From Onthophagus taurus (taxonomy: Eukaryota > Arthropoda > Insecta > Coleoptera > Scarabaeidae), in assembly GCF_036711975.1 (NCBI RefSeq), contig NC_091968.1, forward strand, positions 22,878,001-22,942,000: a DNA stretch of 64,000 nucleotides. Reading direction: 5' to 3'. Positions 34,201 to 49,200 of the stretch are shown here, piece after piece. The translations under genes were made by a program, and so were the position numbers. The stretch's first letter is position 1. The number at the start of each line of letters is the position of its first letter. The notes below the pieces were generated by a model. That model made no database searches and was not told where the DNA came from. It saw only the letters and a list, made by a program, of their open reading frames with translations.

Positions 34201-37200
34201 AAATGGGACCACCAGCATTTTTAAATTCTGATGAAGAAACACTACTGGTTGAATGGTTGTTTCATTCAGCAGTCCTGTTACAAAAACCCAGTTGAAAAAC
34301 ATAAAATTTGGGTGAAAAGTTAAGTCAACAACATTTTACTCCATTTAAAGAGTCAAAAAATATAAACATTTTTTTGTGAACAAAATAGTATGGAAAAATA
34401 ATGAAAATGAATATTATATTAAGAATCGGTCAAACATTTACGGTTTTAAGGTCAAAGACTAGATATTATTGGCCAAATAATGTAATCAAAGTGGTCAAAC
34501 ACTAAATGCGAAATACAGTTATTCATTTTAATTTTAAAAAAATATTACTTTATGATGTTATATTTTATATGTAGGGTAAGTAACTTTAAATGAATCAGAT
34601 GTGTATTTGATCATATTTTGATCATTTTATGTAAAGGCAGAGGGATCTACAAGAAAAATAATATGACTCGGTCAAACACTGACATTAAAATATCCTTAAC
34701 AGGTCAAACACTGGTGCGTTTACCCTATTTTGATTTTTCTTTTTATTATTGCAGATTTTTTTTTTTTTATTGTTCTAATTGTTTCTAGTGGATACTTAAT
34801 TGGGGTTTTCCCTGTATGTATCCCGAATATAAATAAATAAATATTAAAAAGTACTAGCTGTTCAATAGCATGGTCTGACTTCGTAACGGCTCTTTTATTC
34901 ACCCCTACATTAATAAAATTCACCTGTGTAATTCCCAAAAATCTGATAGTACGATGTTCGACGGCGATAGTGCTATTTTTTTTATATAGGGTGAATAAAA
35001 GAGCACTTACGAAGTTAGAGCAAGTTAATTTGACCACGTTAATGAACGCTTTTTAATATATTTAGCAATTATTAGATTTTTGACGGCTGCCATAGTTAAC
35101 AAGAGACGAGGTTTTTTATGACGGTAAAAAATCCTTTACATAATCGGAGGAAAATTTATTTATCGCTATTTTTCAATTGATTGACCTTTGGAATCAATAT
35201 TTACGTCGAATTTTCTGTAGCTTTGTTGCTTACAAATTAGAACGTGTAAAACCGACTTTACTGTATACCGGGTGATCTCGCTAATATGGGTTTCACGCCA
35301 TTTCTTGGTATTACACCGATTTTAGGTTTATTTTAAAATTGTATACTTACGTTTATCATATGTCTCATATTCATGACTTTGTGTTCTCTCATCTTGTTGG
35401 ATAAAATAATCCCCATCTCGTTCATCTAAAATAAAGATTAATATAAAAAAAAATAAATTAATTTATTAACACCCAATACCTTTGTTATCATAACTTTCAT
35501 AATCAAGATCGTTTTCATTAGCATCTTCTTCATGCAAATCATCATCGTATTCATCCCCATTCAAATCATCATCATATTCTTTCTCATTAACCTCCACACT
35601 TTCCAAATACTTATCGCCATCACCACCATCCGGTTTTCTTATATCCATTTTCGTTTTAGATTTCCACGGACTCGGAGCAACGTTAAGACTTTGCGCATCA
35701 TAGAGATAATCTTCATTAATACCTGGTTTTTGATTTTGAGAAATTTGATCAGATGAAAGTTGATTGTATTCGGGGTAGTTTTTCGTTGGAGAGTAATCGT
35801 CATTTTCGTTGAATGTTTTATCGTAATCTTCGGTAGGGATTGGATCGAGATATTGTTCTTTGTATTCTGGGTCGATTTCGTTGTTATCTTCTTGATTAAT
35901 CAATTCATCTGGTTTTGTTACAGCTTTTGATAATATGTTTGAGTGAGATTGATGGGATTCTGGAGAACCAGATAATGTTTGTTGTTGATTTTGATCATTA
36001 TTGTAGTCGTTATTTTCTTGTGGGTAATCATTTTTATTATTTTCATTTATTGTATTCACATAATTCATTTCAGGATCACTTAAATCTTCAGGATTAATAT
36101 TTTCATCACCTGGATTATTATTATTATGATAATCATCAGATATACTCGTATTATCATCTGGATAATTACTTTGAAGATCAATTGACTCATCAGGATTAAT
36201 ATTTTCAGCATCAGGGTAATTATTTAGACCTTGTGGATAATCATCTTTAATATTATTTAGATAATCATAATCAGATTCTTCAGTCATAGATATTGAATTC
36301 ATGTTATCATCTGGGTAATTAATTTGAGGATCAATTTGGTCATCCACATTAATATTTTCATTATCTGGGTAATTATTAAGATCTTGTGGATAAGCATGTT
36401 CATTATTATTAAGATAATCATCATCAAATTCATCACCATTATTTATTATACTCGTATTATCATCTGGATAATTACTTTGAGGATCAATTGACTCATCAGA
36501 ATCAATATTTCCTCCATCAGAATAATTATTTAGATCTTGTGGATAACCATCTTCATTATTATTAAGATAATCATCATCAGATTCATCACCATTATTTATT
36601 ATACCATTTGGATAGTTAATTTGAGGATTAATTGGATCCTCAGGATTAATATTTTCATCATCAGCATCAATATTTCCTCCATCAGAATAATTATTTAGAT
36701 CTTGTGGATAACCATCTTCATTATTATTAAGATAATCATCATCAGATTCATCACCATTATTTATTATACCATTTGGATAATTAATTTGAGAATTAATTGG
36801 ATCCTCAGGATTAATATTCTCATCATCAGAATCAATATTTCCTCCATCAGAATAATTATTTAGATCTTGTGGATAACCATCTTCATTATTATTAAGATAA
36901 TCATCATCAGATTCATCACCATTACTTATGACACCAACATTATCATCTGGATAATTAATTTGAGGATTAATTGGATCCTCAGGATTAATATTTTCATCAT
37001 CAGCATCAATATTTCCTCCATCAGAATAATTATTTAGATCTTGTGGATAACCGTCTTCATTATTATTAAGATAATCATCATCAGATTCATCACCATTATT
37101 TATGACACCAACATTATCATCTGGATAATCAATTTGAGGATTCATTGGATCTTCAGGATTAATATTTTCATCATCTGCATCAATATTTCCTCCATCAGAA

Positions 37201-40200
37201 TAATTATTTAGATCTTGTGGATAACCATTTTCATTATTATTAAGATAATCATCATCAGATTCATCACCATTATTTATTATACCATTTGGATAATTAATTT
37301 CAGGATCAATTGATTCATTGGGATTGATATTTTCATCATCAGAGTAATTATTTAGATCTTGCTGATAACTATCTTCATTATTATCAAGATAATCATCAGA
37401 TTCTTCAGTCATAGTTATAGAACCCATATTATTATTTGGATTATTAATTTCTGGATAATCATATCCGGCATCAGGATAATTAATTTGAGGTTGAATTGAT
37501 TCGCCTGGATCATATTCATTACTTCCAGGTTGTTTTGGTCTTGTCAAAATTTCCGAAAGTACTTTCGATTGCGATTCTAGAGATTCTGGTACACCAATCG
37601 ATACTTTTTGTGGATCTTCATTATGATCATAAACAGCCGAAGATTTTCCATCTTCTGGATTATTATCAAGATAATCATCATCAGATTCTTCAGCCGTAGT
37701 TATAGAACCCATATTATTATTTGGATTATTAATTTCTGGATCAATTGGATACTCTAGATAATCATATTCGGCATCAGGATAATCAATTTGAGGTTGAATT
37801 GATTCACCTGGATCATATTCATTACTTCCGGGTTGTTTCGGTCTTGTCAAAATTTCCGAAAGTACTTTGGATTGTGATTCTAGAGATTCTGGTACCCCAA
37901 TCGATACTTTTTGTGGATTTTCATTATAATCATAAACAGCCGAAGATTTCCCATCTTCTGGATTATTATCAAGATAATCATCATCAGATTCTTCAGTCAT
38001 AGTTATAGAACTCATATTATTATTTGGATTATTAATTTCTGGATAATCATATCCGGCATAATCACCACCAGATTCATCAATTTGAGGTTGAATTGATTCG
38101 CCTGGAGATTTTTCTAGATCTTTATTTTGATTTCCCAAATATTCGTTATCGCCATACTCTTGACTGTACTCCTCTTCGCTATAATATTGACCTTGGTACA
38201 AATTAAAATTATTTTCTTCTTGGTCGTAATAATAATAACTAGGGACGAATACTTTATGGCCATGTTCGGGTTCGATTACTTTAAATTCTTGCGACGACGG
38301 ATCAATTTTATGTAATTGGCCGTATTCGTCGTATTGATAATAAATCGTTTCGTAATGATAATTATAGTTGTATTGAATATCTTCTTTGTAGGTGTATTCC
38401 AAAGAAATTTTTTTGTAATCTTCATCTTCATCAAAAAATTCCCCATCCTCATCGTCAATCTCATAAACGTAGGTGTTATATTCTTGATAGTGCTCTTCGA
38501 GATGGTGCTCATCTATTGACTGGTAATACTCGGTTTCGTACGGAATACTTTCAGTGATTACTAAAACAAAATTGAATCAAAACTGGTGATGGAACGGACA
38601 GTGATTTTGGGAAAAGCCGAATATTAGCCGGTTATCCGGCCATTATGGTTATAATTTCTGGTACATTTCTGCAACATTGTTACGATATTTGAATAAAAAT
38701 GAAATTAATAAGAAAGGTGATAAGATATGTCAACTTATTTGGATCCAAGATACAAAATGAACTTTTTTAATGCTGACGAAGTAACTTTAAAATTAATTTT
38801 ATAGCGAATTTTGAAAATTATCGACAAAAATTGGAACATCGAAAATTTTATCAAAATTTCAAATATTGCTTTCTCAAAAACTAAAAGTTATTTTTCAAAA
38901 CGGGTTGGTTCATTGGAAAAAGCACACTTTTATTAGCATTTAAGGAAATTTTCATACTCATATTCCAAGAAATCGATTTTTTACCAATTACTAAAACTTA
39001 ATCGGCGAAAATTGCGAAATTCAAAAAAATTGTCGATTATTTCAAAAATTTATTTCTCAAGAACTAAAAGTGATTTTTCAAAACGCCTTTTTGCATTAAA
39101 AAGAGGGTACCTTAATTAATAATTGGTGATATTTCCACAAGGATCCTTCAAGGAATTAATTTTATAGCGAATTTTGAAAGTTATCGATGAAAATTGCAAC
39201 ATCGAAAATTTTATCAAAACTTCAAATATTGTTTTCTCAAAAACTAAAAGTTATTTTTCAAAACGTGTTGGTTCATTGGAAAGAGTACACCTTTATTAAT
39301 ATTTTGGGAAATTTTCATACTCATATTCCAAGAAATCGATTTTATACGAATTCTTAAAACTTAATCGGCGAAAATTGCAAAATTCGAAAAAATTGTCGAT
39401 CTTTTAAAAAATTATTTCTCAAGAACTGAAAGTGATTTTTCAAAACGGCTTTTTGCATTAAAAAGAGGATACTTTAATTAATAATTGGTGATATTTCCAC
39501 AAGGATCCTTCAAGAAATTAATTTTATAGCAAATTTTGAAAATTATCGACGAAAATTGCAACATCGTAAATTTTACCAAAACTTCAAATATTGTTTTCTC
39601 AAAAACTAAAAATTATTTTTCAAAACGGGTTGGTTCATTGGAAAGAGGACACTCTTATTAACACTTTGGGAAAGTTTCATACTCATATTCCAAGAACTGG
39701 ATTTTATAAGAATTTTTAAACTTAATCGGCGAGAATTGCAAAATTCGACAAAATTGTCGATTATTTCAAAAATTTATTTCTCAAAAACTGAAAGTGATTT
39801 TTCAAAACGCCTTTTTGCATCAAAAAGAGGATATTTTAATTAATAATTGGTGATATTTCCACAAGGATCCTTCAAGAAATTAATTTTATAGCGAATTTTG
39901 AAAATTATCGAGGAAAATTGCAACAGCGAAATTTTATCAAAACTTCAAATATTGTTTTCTCAAAAACTAAAAATTATTTTTCAAAACGGGTTGGTTCATT
40001 GGAAAGAGGACAGTCTTATTAACACTTTGAGAAATTTTCAAACTCATATTCCAAGAAATGGATTTTATACGAATTTTTAAAACTTAATCGGCGAGAATTG
40101 CAAAATTCGAAAAAATTGTCGATTATTTCAAAAATGTATTTCTCAAAAACTAAAAGCGATTTTTCAAAACGGCTTTTTGCATTAAAAAGATGATACTTTA

Positions 40201-43200
40201 ATTAATAATTGGTGATATTTCCACAAGGATCCTTTAAGAAATTAATTTTATAGCGAATTTTGAAAATTATCGAGGAAAATTGCAACATCGAAATTTTATC
40301 AAAACTTCAAATATTGTTTCTCAAAAACTAAAAATTATTTTTCAAAACGGGTTGGTTCATTGGAAAGAGGACACTTTTATTAACACATTGAAAAATTTTC
40401 ATACTCATTATAGAGTATATTTATTTGAAACTCTATATTAATTAATCGTATATAAAATATTAAAAATTAAAATGGAGTATTTGATAGTCTGTTTTATGTG
40501 TGTCTATCTATTTATTTATTATTTTATAACTATAACAAAATCGCCATGGGAAAATACATTCTGCTGATATAACAACCCATGGTGATATAACATTATGTTT
40601 ATATACAGTGTGTCCGTAAAGTAACGGATATAGGCGATAAAATCATTATAAATGGTTTATGGAAAAATCGCTGAAACGGGTCTAAAGATTTAAATTTTTT
40701 GCAATTGTGTGGTGCAGATTTTAAATTTCTTCCGCCATTTTTAAATGAGTTATGACGTCATCGATATTTTTTTCAAATGGCAATCCCCCATTTTTATTAT
40801 GGAATGTGAAAGAGGATTTTTTCTGAATCTAGTACACTCAATATTACTATTGGCTACATAAGAAAATTTTCGAGAAAAATTACTTTAAAGTTTAACTGCT
40901 TCAGGTTTGTTGACATGAAAAAAATAGCAGTAGCATGAGTAACTATGGTAAAAAATTATTTTAAACAATTTCCTAAGCGTCAAAAACTGAGTTAGTATGC
41001 AGTTGACCTCTTTAATACAACATATCCTGATCGCCAACTTATTGGCCAAAGTATGGTGAGCCTAGCTGTGACTAAATTTAAAAAGGATGGGCATCTCTCG
41101 AAGCATTTCTTGGAGTCTGGCCTACTAAATGTTTCAGGAGAAGTTCAATAAACCGTGGTTTTGACTGGCTAAGAAAATCCTCATGTTACTGTGAGGAGTA
41201 TTGGGTTTAATTTGGACATTAGTAAATCAACGGTTCACAAAATTGTAAAACCCGCAAACTATCATTCCCATAAAGTAAACCTCATTCACGAGCAATGAAT
41301 CGCAATTTTTGCAATAACAATTTTGCAACGATGACGAAGACTTTGTCAAAAACATAATTTTTTCCAAGGAAGGGACATTTACATTGAGTGGATAAGCAAA
41401 TAGAAAAAGTTGTCGGTATTGCGCTACCCAAAATCCAATTTAGCCAACAAAGTCAAATATCCGCAAAAGATTTGAGAAACCTAACTGGAAAGAGATGTTT
41501 AAATTTTTTCAAAACGGTGTCATTCCTTCCATCCTGATAATGTTGACCCAACTCAATTCTAATGGCAGTTGTTCCAACAAGATGGCGCGCCACCACACTT
41601 CAAGAAGCTTTACTAAATCAGTTTTTGACACTCAGAGAATTGTTTAAAATAATTGGTTACCATAGTTATTTTTGCTATTTTTATCATTTATACAAATTTG
41701 AAGTAATTAAACTTTAAAGTAATTTTTCTTGAAAATTTTCTTATGTAACCAATATTAATATTGACTGTAATAAAAATGGGGGATTGACATTGGAAAAAAT
41801 TATCGATGACGTCATAACTCGTTTAAAAATGAAAATGAAAAAATTTGAAATTTACACCAAAAAAACACAAAAAATTTAAATCTTTAGACCCGTTTCAGGG
41901 ATTTTTCCATAAACTGTTTATTATGATTTTATAGCCTATATCCGTTACTTTACGGACACGCTGTATAAAAATAATTAGAGTGCGTGATGCGCTACTATTA
42001 TTTCAAGAAATCGATTTTATACGAATTATTAAAACTTAATCGGCGAAATTTTCAAAATTCGAAAAAATTGTCGTTTATTTCAGAAATTTACTTCTCAAAA
42101 ACTAAAAGTGACTTTTCAAAACGGCTTTTTGCATTAAAAAGAGGATACTTTAATTAATAATTGGTGATATTTCCACAAGGATCCTTCAAGAAATTAATTT
42201 TATAGCAAATTTTGAAAATTATCGACGAAAATTGCAACATCGTAAATTTTACCAAAACTTCAAATATTGTTTTCTCAAAAACTAAAAATTATTTTTCAAA
42301 ACGGGTTGGTTCATTGGAAAGAGGACACTCTTATTAACACTTTGGGAAAGTTTCATACTCATATTCCAAGAACTGGATTTTATAAGAATTTTTAAACTTA
42401 ATCGGCGAGAATTGCAAAATTCGACAAAATTGTCGATTATTTCAAAAATTTATTTCTCAAAAACTGAAAGTGATTTTTCAAAACGCCTTTTTGCATCAAA
42501 AAGAGGATATTTTAATTAATAATTGGTGATATTTCCACAAGGATCCTTTAAGAAATTAATTTTATAGCGAATTTTGAAAGTTATCGATGAAAATTGTAAC
42601 ATCGAAAATTTTATCAAAACTTCAAATATTGTTTTCTCAAAAATTAAAAATTATTTTTCAAAACGGGTTGGTTCATTGGAAAGAGGACACTCTTATTAAC
42701 ACTTTGGGAAATTTTCATACTCATATTCCAAGAACTGGATTTTATAAGAATTTTTAAAACTTAATAGGCGAAAATTGCAAAATTCGAAAAAAATTGTCGA
42801 TTATTTCAAAAATTTTTTTCTCAAGAACTAAAAGTGATTTTTCAAAACGCCTTTTTGCATTAAAAAGAGGATACTTTAATTAATAATTGGTGATATTTCC
42901 ACAAGGATCCTTCAAGAAATTAATTTTATAGCAAATTTTGAAAGTTATCGATGAAAATTGCAAAATCGAAAATTTTATCAAAACTTCAAATATTGTTTTC
43001 TCAAAAACTAAAAATTATTTTTCAAAACGGGTTGGTTCATTGGAAAGAGGGCACTTTTATTAACATTTTGGGAAAGTTTCATACTCATATTCCAAGAAAT
43101 CGATTTTATACGAATTTTTAAAACTTAATCGGCGAAAATTGCAAAATTCGAAAAAAATGTCGATTATTTCAAAAATTTATTTCTCAAGAATTAAAAGTGA

Positions 43201-46200
43201 TTTTTCAAAACGCCTTGTTGCATCAAAAAGAGGATACTTTAATTAATAATTGGTGATATTTTCACAAGGATCCTTCAAGAAATTAATTTTATAGCGAATT
43301 TTGAAAGTTATCGATGAAAATTGCAACATCGAAAATTTTATCAACACTTCAAATATTGTTTTCTCAAAAACTAAAAATTATTTTTCAAAACGTGTTGGTT
43401 CATTGGAAAGAGCACACTTTTATTAACATTTTGGGAAATTTTCATACTCATATTCCAAGAAATCGATTTTATACGAATTTTTGAAACTTAATCGGCGAAA
43501 ATTGCAAAATTCGAAAAAAATTTCGATCATTTCAAAAATTTATTTCTCAAGAACTAAAGGTGATTTTTCAAAATGGCTTCTTGCATTAAAAAGAGGATAC
43601 TTTAATTAATAATTGGTGATATTTCCACAAGTATCCTTCAAGAAATTAATTTTATAGCGAATTTTGAAAGTTATCGACGAAAATTGCAACATTTTATCAA
43701 AACTTCAAATATTGTTTTCTCAAAAACTAAAAGTTATGTTTCAAAACGTGTTGGTTCATTGGAAAGAGCACACTTTTATTAAGATTTTGGGAAATTTTCA
43801 TACTCATATTCCAAGAAATTTTTTAAAATTAAAAAAAATGGCGGGATAGGCCGGATATCCGTTCCACCACTAATAAAAACTAAATAAAAAAATTTCTTTA
43901 CCTTCCATCGGTGGTGTTTGAGTTTTAAAAACGGTGACGATTCCAGGTGGGAGAGGTGGAGGTCTCGTAACTGGCGGTAATTTCAAATTTAATTCCGAGT
44001 TGTGTTTAATTTTTTGAGCATCTCTTTTCAAATCAATCCGGAAAATTTCGAACTCGGTTCCGTGATTAATTTGCAACCAATAAGCATTGATCGAATCCGA
44101 CGATAGATTCCTCAACATCTCAACAATTTTATCATCCTTCAAATCCAAACGAACATCTCCTTCGGGGTACTTAATAATAACAACAGGAAATCCATTCCCT
44201 TGCGGCTCAAACCCCAAAATATCCTTATTCGATTGCTCGATTAACCCCCCTAATTCCTGAACGTTGTTAAAATCAACCCGAAAACCAAGAATATTCCCAT
44301 CCGTATCGGGAATTTCAATCAACGAATACGGTAGTGAAAGATCGACGTTATCAGAAATATTCCTCAACGTTTTTAACGTTTCTATATTATTTATATCGAT
44401 GGTTAATGGGGGAATTCGATTTTTACTCGGTAAGTTTGTGTATTTTATATGGGTAAAAACCAAGGGATATTGCCCGTGCGGGGGTAAAACGCGAATCGGA
44501 CACCGATAAACCGGCTGATTCAATTGGAAATTCACGAAAACCTCGGATATTTGATAAAACATTTTTAAATCGTGAAGTTCGGTTTGGACCAAGGCGATGT
44601 CGCGTTGTTTTCGGGCCATCTCCTCAAACTCAGCTTCATAATCTTGATTCAAATCTCTTTTTACGCGTCTACTTCGTCTGCGTCGCTTTGTTTCTGGTGG
44701 TGAGGTTGTTGTTGGAGGTGGGGATGAATTTTCTAATGTTGTTTCTAATATACTTCTTTCGGAGGATGAATCATTTTCGTTGCTTGAGGATGATTCATCA
44801 TCTTTGATAGTTGTTGATTCTTCGATGTTTCTTTCGGAAACTTCTTTTTCTTCTTCAATACTTCGATTTGATTCGGTTGATTCATCAGATCTTTCTACGT
44901 TATCTGTTGTTTCGTTTTCATTTGATCTTTCTTCGCCGCTTGATTCTTCATTATCAGTTCTTTCTTTATTTTCATTGCTTATATCTTCACTTTCTTCGCC
45001 ATCTTCTTCGTTTGATCTTTCTTTACCACTTGATTCTTCATTATCAGTTCTTTCTTTATTTTCATTACTTACATCTCCGCTTTCTTCCTCATCTTCTTCA
45101 CTTGATCTTCTTTTACCACTTGATTCTTCATCATCACTTCTTTCTTTATTTTCATTGCTTACATCTCCGCTTTCTTCCTCATCTTCTTCACTTGATCTTT
45201 TTTTACCACTTGATTCTTCATCATCACTTCTTTCTTTATTTTCATTACTTACATCTCCGCTTTCTTCTTCATCTTCATTATTTGATCTTTCTTCATCGCT
45301 TGATCCTTCATGATCAGTTCTTTCTTTATTTTCATCTCCGCTTTCTTCTTCATCTTCTTCATTTGATCTTTCTTTACCGCTAGATTCTTCTTCAATGATA
45401 TCAATTTCGTTATCTTCTCCAGAATCAAATTCTTCAAAACCACTTTCTATTATTTCTTCTGATTCAAACCCACTTTCTACATCTTCCCCGGATTCGGCTT
45501 CATTTTCAATGTCTTCTTCTAAATCAAACCCACTTTCAATCTCTTCTTCATCCGCATCTCTTTTTTTGCCACTCCATTCTTCGTCATCGTCTATTTCTTC
45601 CGATTCACCAGATTCAAAACCGCTTTCAACATCTTCTTCTGATTCAATTTCTTCGTCTAATTCAAATCCACTTTCTATTTCTTCTCCAGATTCATCATCA
45701 TCATCGTTTTCTTCTTCATCTTCTATAGCTGATGACTCATAATCATCGTCTTCTTCATTATCTATAGCTGATGACTCATAATCATCGTCTTCTTCTTCAT
45801 CATCTATAGCTGATGACTCATAATCATCGTCTTCTTCTTCTTCATCGTCTATAGCTGATGACTCATAATCATAGTCTTCTTCTTCATCTTCACCGTCTCT
45901 AGCTAATGCCTCATAATAATCGTTTTCTTCATCAATTGATTCGTAATTATCATCAAAATCATCATAAATTGATGTGTCTGAATCTGATATCTCTCTTTTT
46001 TTTAACAAATTGGAGTAATCACCAATCATAAACCAGTCGTCGTCGTCATCTTCGTCGTAATCATCATCATCTTCGTAATAATCATCATCATCTTCGTAAT
46101 AATCATCATCATCTTCGTAATAATCATCATTATCTTCGTAATAATTGTTATCAACCTCGTTTTTAAGATCATCTTCGTAATAATCATCATCATCTTCGTA

Positions 46201-49200
46201 ATAATTGTTATCAACCTCGTTTTTAAGATCATCTTTGTAATAATCATCATCATAAACATCCTCTTTGTAGTCATCATCATCATAGTCATCAATTTCGCTT
46301 TCCTCATCTTCATCATAATCAAAAGAAACGATATCATACTCTTCATAATCGTCTTCATAGTTATCATACTCATCTTCAAAGTAATCATTTCCGCTTTCCT
46401 CCTTATTTTCATCATCAAAAATGTTAAATTCATAATCACCACTTGCTTTATATTTATCTTTAATATATTTAAGAATGTCGTTAGATATCGAATCAGAGCT
46501 TACATACATTTCTGGTTCCTTATTATCATAATTTGGATAATTTTGATAATTTGGATACGTATAATAAGAATTATAAAGGTTATATACCGGATTTTGTGAA
46601 TAAGGATATTGATTATATTGTTGATAATATGGATATTGATTATATTGTTGGTAAAAAGGATATTGTGGATACTGATTATATTGTTGATAATAAGGATATT
46701 GATTATATTGTTGATAATAAGGATATTGATTATATTGTTGATAATAAGGATATTGGGGATAATTATTATTAATTTGATTATTATCACTATAATACAAATT
46801 ACTTAAATTACTAGAAACTTTAGTCCTTGGAGGTTCAGTTAGTTCCTGAACTTCTTGAGTAACACTTTTTTGTGTTAAATCCCCATAAAAAGTTTCTTCA
46901 AGCTCAGGAGGAACAAAATCATCGCCATTTAACCCCCGCCTATTTTGTTTGATAAAACTATAATCATTCACATCATAAAGTGGGTTATCATTATCATCAA
47001 AATTCATATAAACCTTATTATCATCATTTTCATAATCATTTTCTTCATAAACATCCTCATAATCATCATCAAAATCATATTCTTCCAAAATTTCAACATC
47101 ATCTAATCCTTCTTTGTAATTATCATAATAATCAAAATCATTTTTATCATAATCATCATCATAACCACTTCCATACTCATCAAATTCATCTAAATTAATT
47201 GAAGATGGTTGCAACCAAGGTTGAAAATCACCTTTCTCATCTTCCTCCTCAACATTAGGGATCATAACTCCAGGAATTAAAGGAATCCAAACCGGCATAA
47301 CAACGCCCCTTTTATCTCTAAGCTCAATTTCTGTTAAACTATCATCAAAAAATTTCGATAACTTCACCAACTTATTAATTACATGTTTGTTGTGAGTGTC
47401 TAAAATTAACGCGACATTATCAGGAGTTATTGCTTTAATAACTGGGTAACGATGTCTGAATGGTACAATTTTAATTGGAGATCTTTTCGTTAAAATTTGC
47501 AAACTTTCCAAAACTTTATCATCATTAAAATCTAAATAGACATGAATTTTTTCGCGTTTTCGAATAAAAAACGTAATCGTTGTAGCGTTGGTGTTATCGT
47601 TAGATCCAACTCTTTCTAATTCTCTAAGGGTTTGTTCATCATTGGGGTTAATCGTGATTGCGTACTGATTAATATCTCTTTGGACCATAATACTAAGGAG
47701 AGGTGCTCTTCCATAAGCGGGAATTACAATAATCGGGTCGATTTTAATTTGGCTTAGTGCGCTTAGGGGTTCTAAACAGTTCATGTTCATGTTTATCCGG
47801 ATTTTTTGACGATTAATGTTTCTGAAGTGGAGTTTTGGTATTGATGATGCCGAAACGGTTTTTGATGCTTCCAATGCTGAGTAAATTACGTTTCCATCGT
47901 TTGGATTTAAAGTTGCGTTAAGATTTTTTGGGGCTAATCTCCAAGGGATTGAATAAATCTGAGGAAAAAATTAAGGTACGATTCAAAATTTGGTAATATT
48001 AAAATGTTAATAGATATAAAGGTGTTTTTTAACTTGTCTATGATCGATTTATCTCTTATTTTCATTGGAAAATATTAATTATTCTTGAAAATAAAAACGA
48101 TATAACCTCAAAAAAATTGCTTATGGTGGTTGTCAATTTGATAGTACCAACTTAAGAAAAAATAAAGGTACTAAATTATATTATATTTATAAAAATAATT
48201 ATAAATAAATAATTAATTATTTAAAAAAAATAAATTAATATTTAACATTCCCTTCTAATGGCAATTTATCAATTTTAAAATAATTTAACGTATTCTAATT
48301 TTCAAGGTTGGTAATAACAACAGAAATGTCATAGTAAATTGGTTTTCAAAAAGGTTGTCTTTTTACTGTGATTACGTCAGTACGGGAGGCTTTTTATCGA
48401 GGAAATGTTTTGGTTGGAGTCTTCATTGATATTTTGTCGGCATATGATAATGTAAACATAATTTTATTAAGAAAACTTCGTCGTGATGGATGCCCTTCTG
48501 CGTCAATTATTGATCAGCTAAAGCATGATCCCAACGTGGAGTTAAAACAGTCGTGTTTGCAAACGATGTAGTTCTGATGAGGCGGTTGAAGTCATGAATG
48601 ATGCATTGAATGTGACAGCAAACTTTTTTGAGGCGTCTGGCACCGAATAAGTCCAAAGCAATGTTTTTTTAGTCACAGGAGGAGATCTGAGCCCATTCTC
48701 TTAATAAAGCTAAGGGGTGAAAATATCACAATGACTGTGAACATGGTATACTTGGACGTGCATTAGAATGCAAAATTATCATGGAAGGAACATATGAACT
48801 ATATTATAAATAGTTGTCAGAAGATCCTTAATGTACTGAAGTCTCTTTTATCAACTAAATGGTGATGTGGTCCACTGATTTCACAGAAAAAGCACTACTT
48901 CCCGCATAAAAGGTTACACAAAATAATATGGACCTTGCCAAATGGACAAACTACAAATCAGATCGATCATATTTTCAAGACAAGGATCCTATGTACTTGA
49001 CTGCAAAAGCTGTAATGGAGCGAATATTGATTCTGATCATTATCTGGTGGCAGGAACCATTAGAGCTCGAATATCTAATGCAAACAAAGGCGAGGGCGAT
49101 GATAATAAGGTATAACGTCGAAAAACAGAAAAACCTAGAAACATCAGAAGCATTCATAACCGGGGTAGAGTAACGAATAAACCGGGCAAGCAAGGAGGAA

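Larger units (their letters stand above)
28930..35295. mobile_element. Long unit of about 6.4 kb flanked by inverted repeats of about 150 bp, inside the giant gene's intron
   Basis: The left arm (28930-29080: gcgaggtcactcggtata..., ctctaatttgtaagcaacaaaactacagaaaattcg) recurs inverted at 35150-35290 (cgaattttctgtagctttgttgcttacaaattagaacgtg...). Between the arms are a satellite of about 3 kb, a non-LTR fragment, a 1.4 kb TIR element and a MITE. No transposase seen; probably a non-autonomous element that collected insertions. Confidence 0.6.
38561..43901. other. Giant gene intron of 5.3 kb filled by tandem repeats and a mariner-type insertion
   Basis: Holds the two blocks of 362-bp repeats listed separately and a dead Tc1/mariner-like element between them. 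No additional exon seen. Confidence 0.6.

Noticed and set aside
34720..35037. 105-codon minus-strand ORF
   Set aside because: Lies across a non-LTR tail and a MITE; no similarity and no splice or start context.
44780..45742. Ser-rich plus-strand ORFs (and similar at 56740-57427)
   Set aside because: Antisense of the Glu-Ser-Gly coding repeats. Low-complexity mirror images with no signal of their own.
46026..46787. Met/Ile/Thr-rich minus-strand ORFs in other frames
   Set aside because: Alternate-frame readings of Asp/Tyr codon repeats within the real exon.
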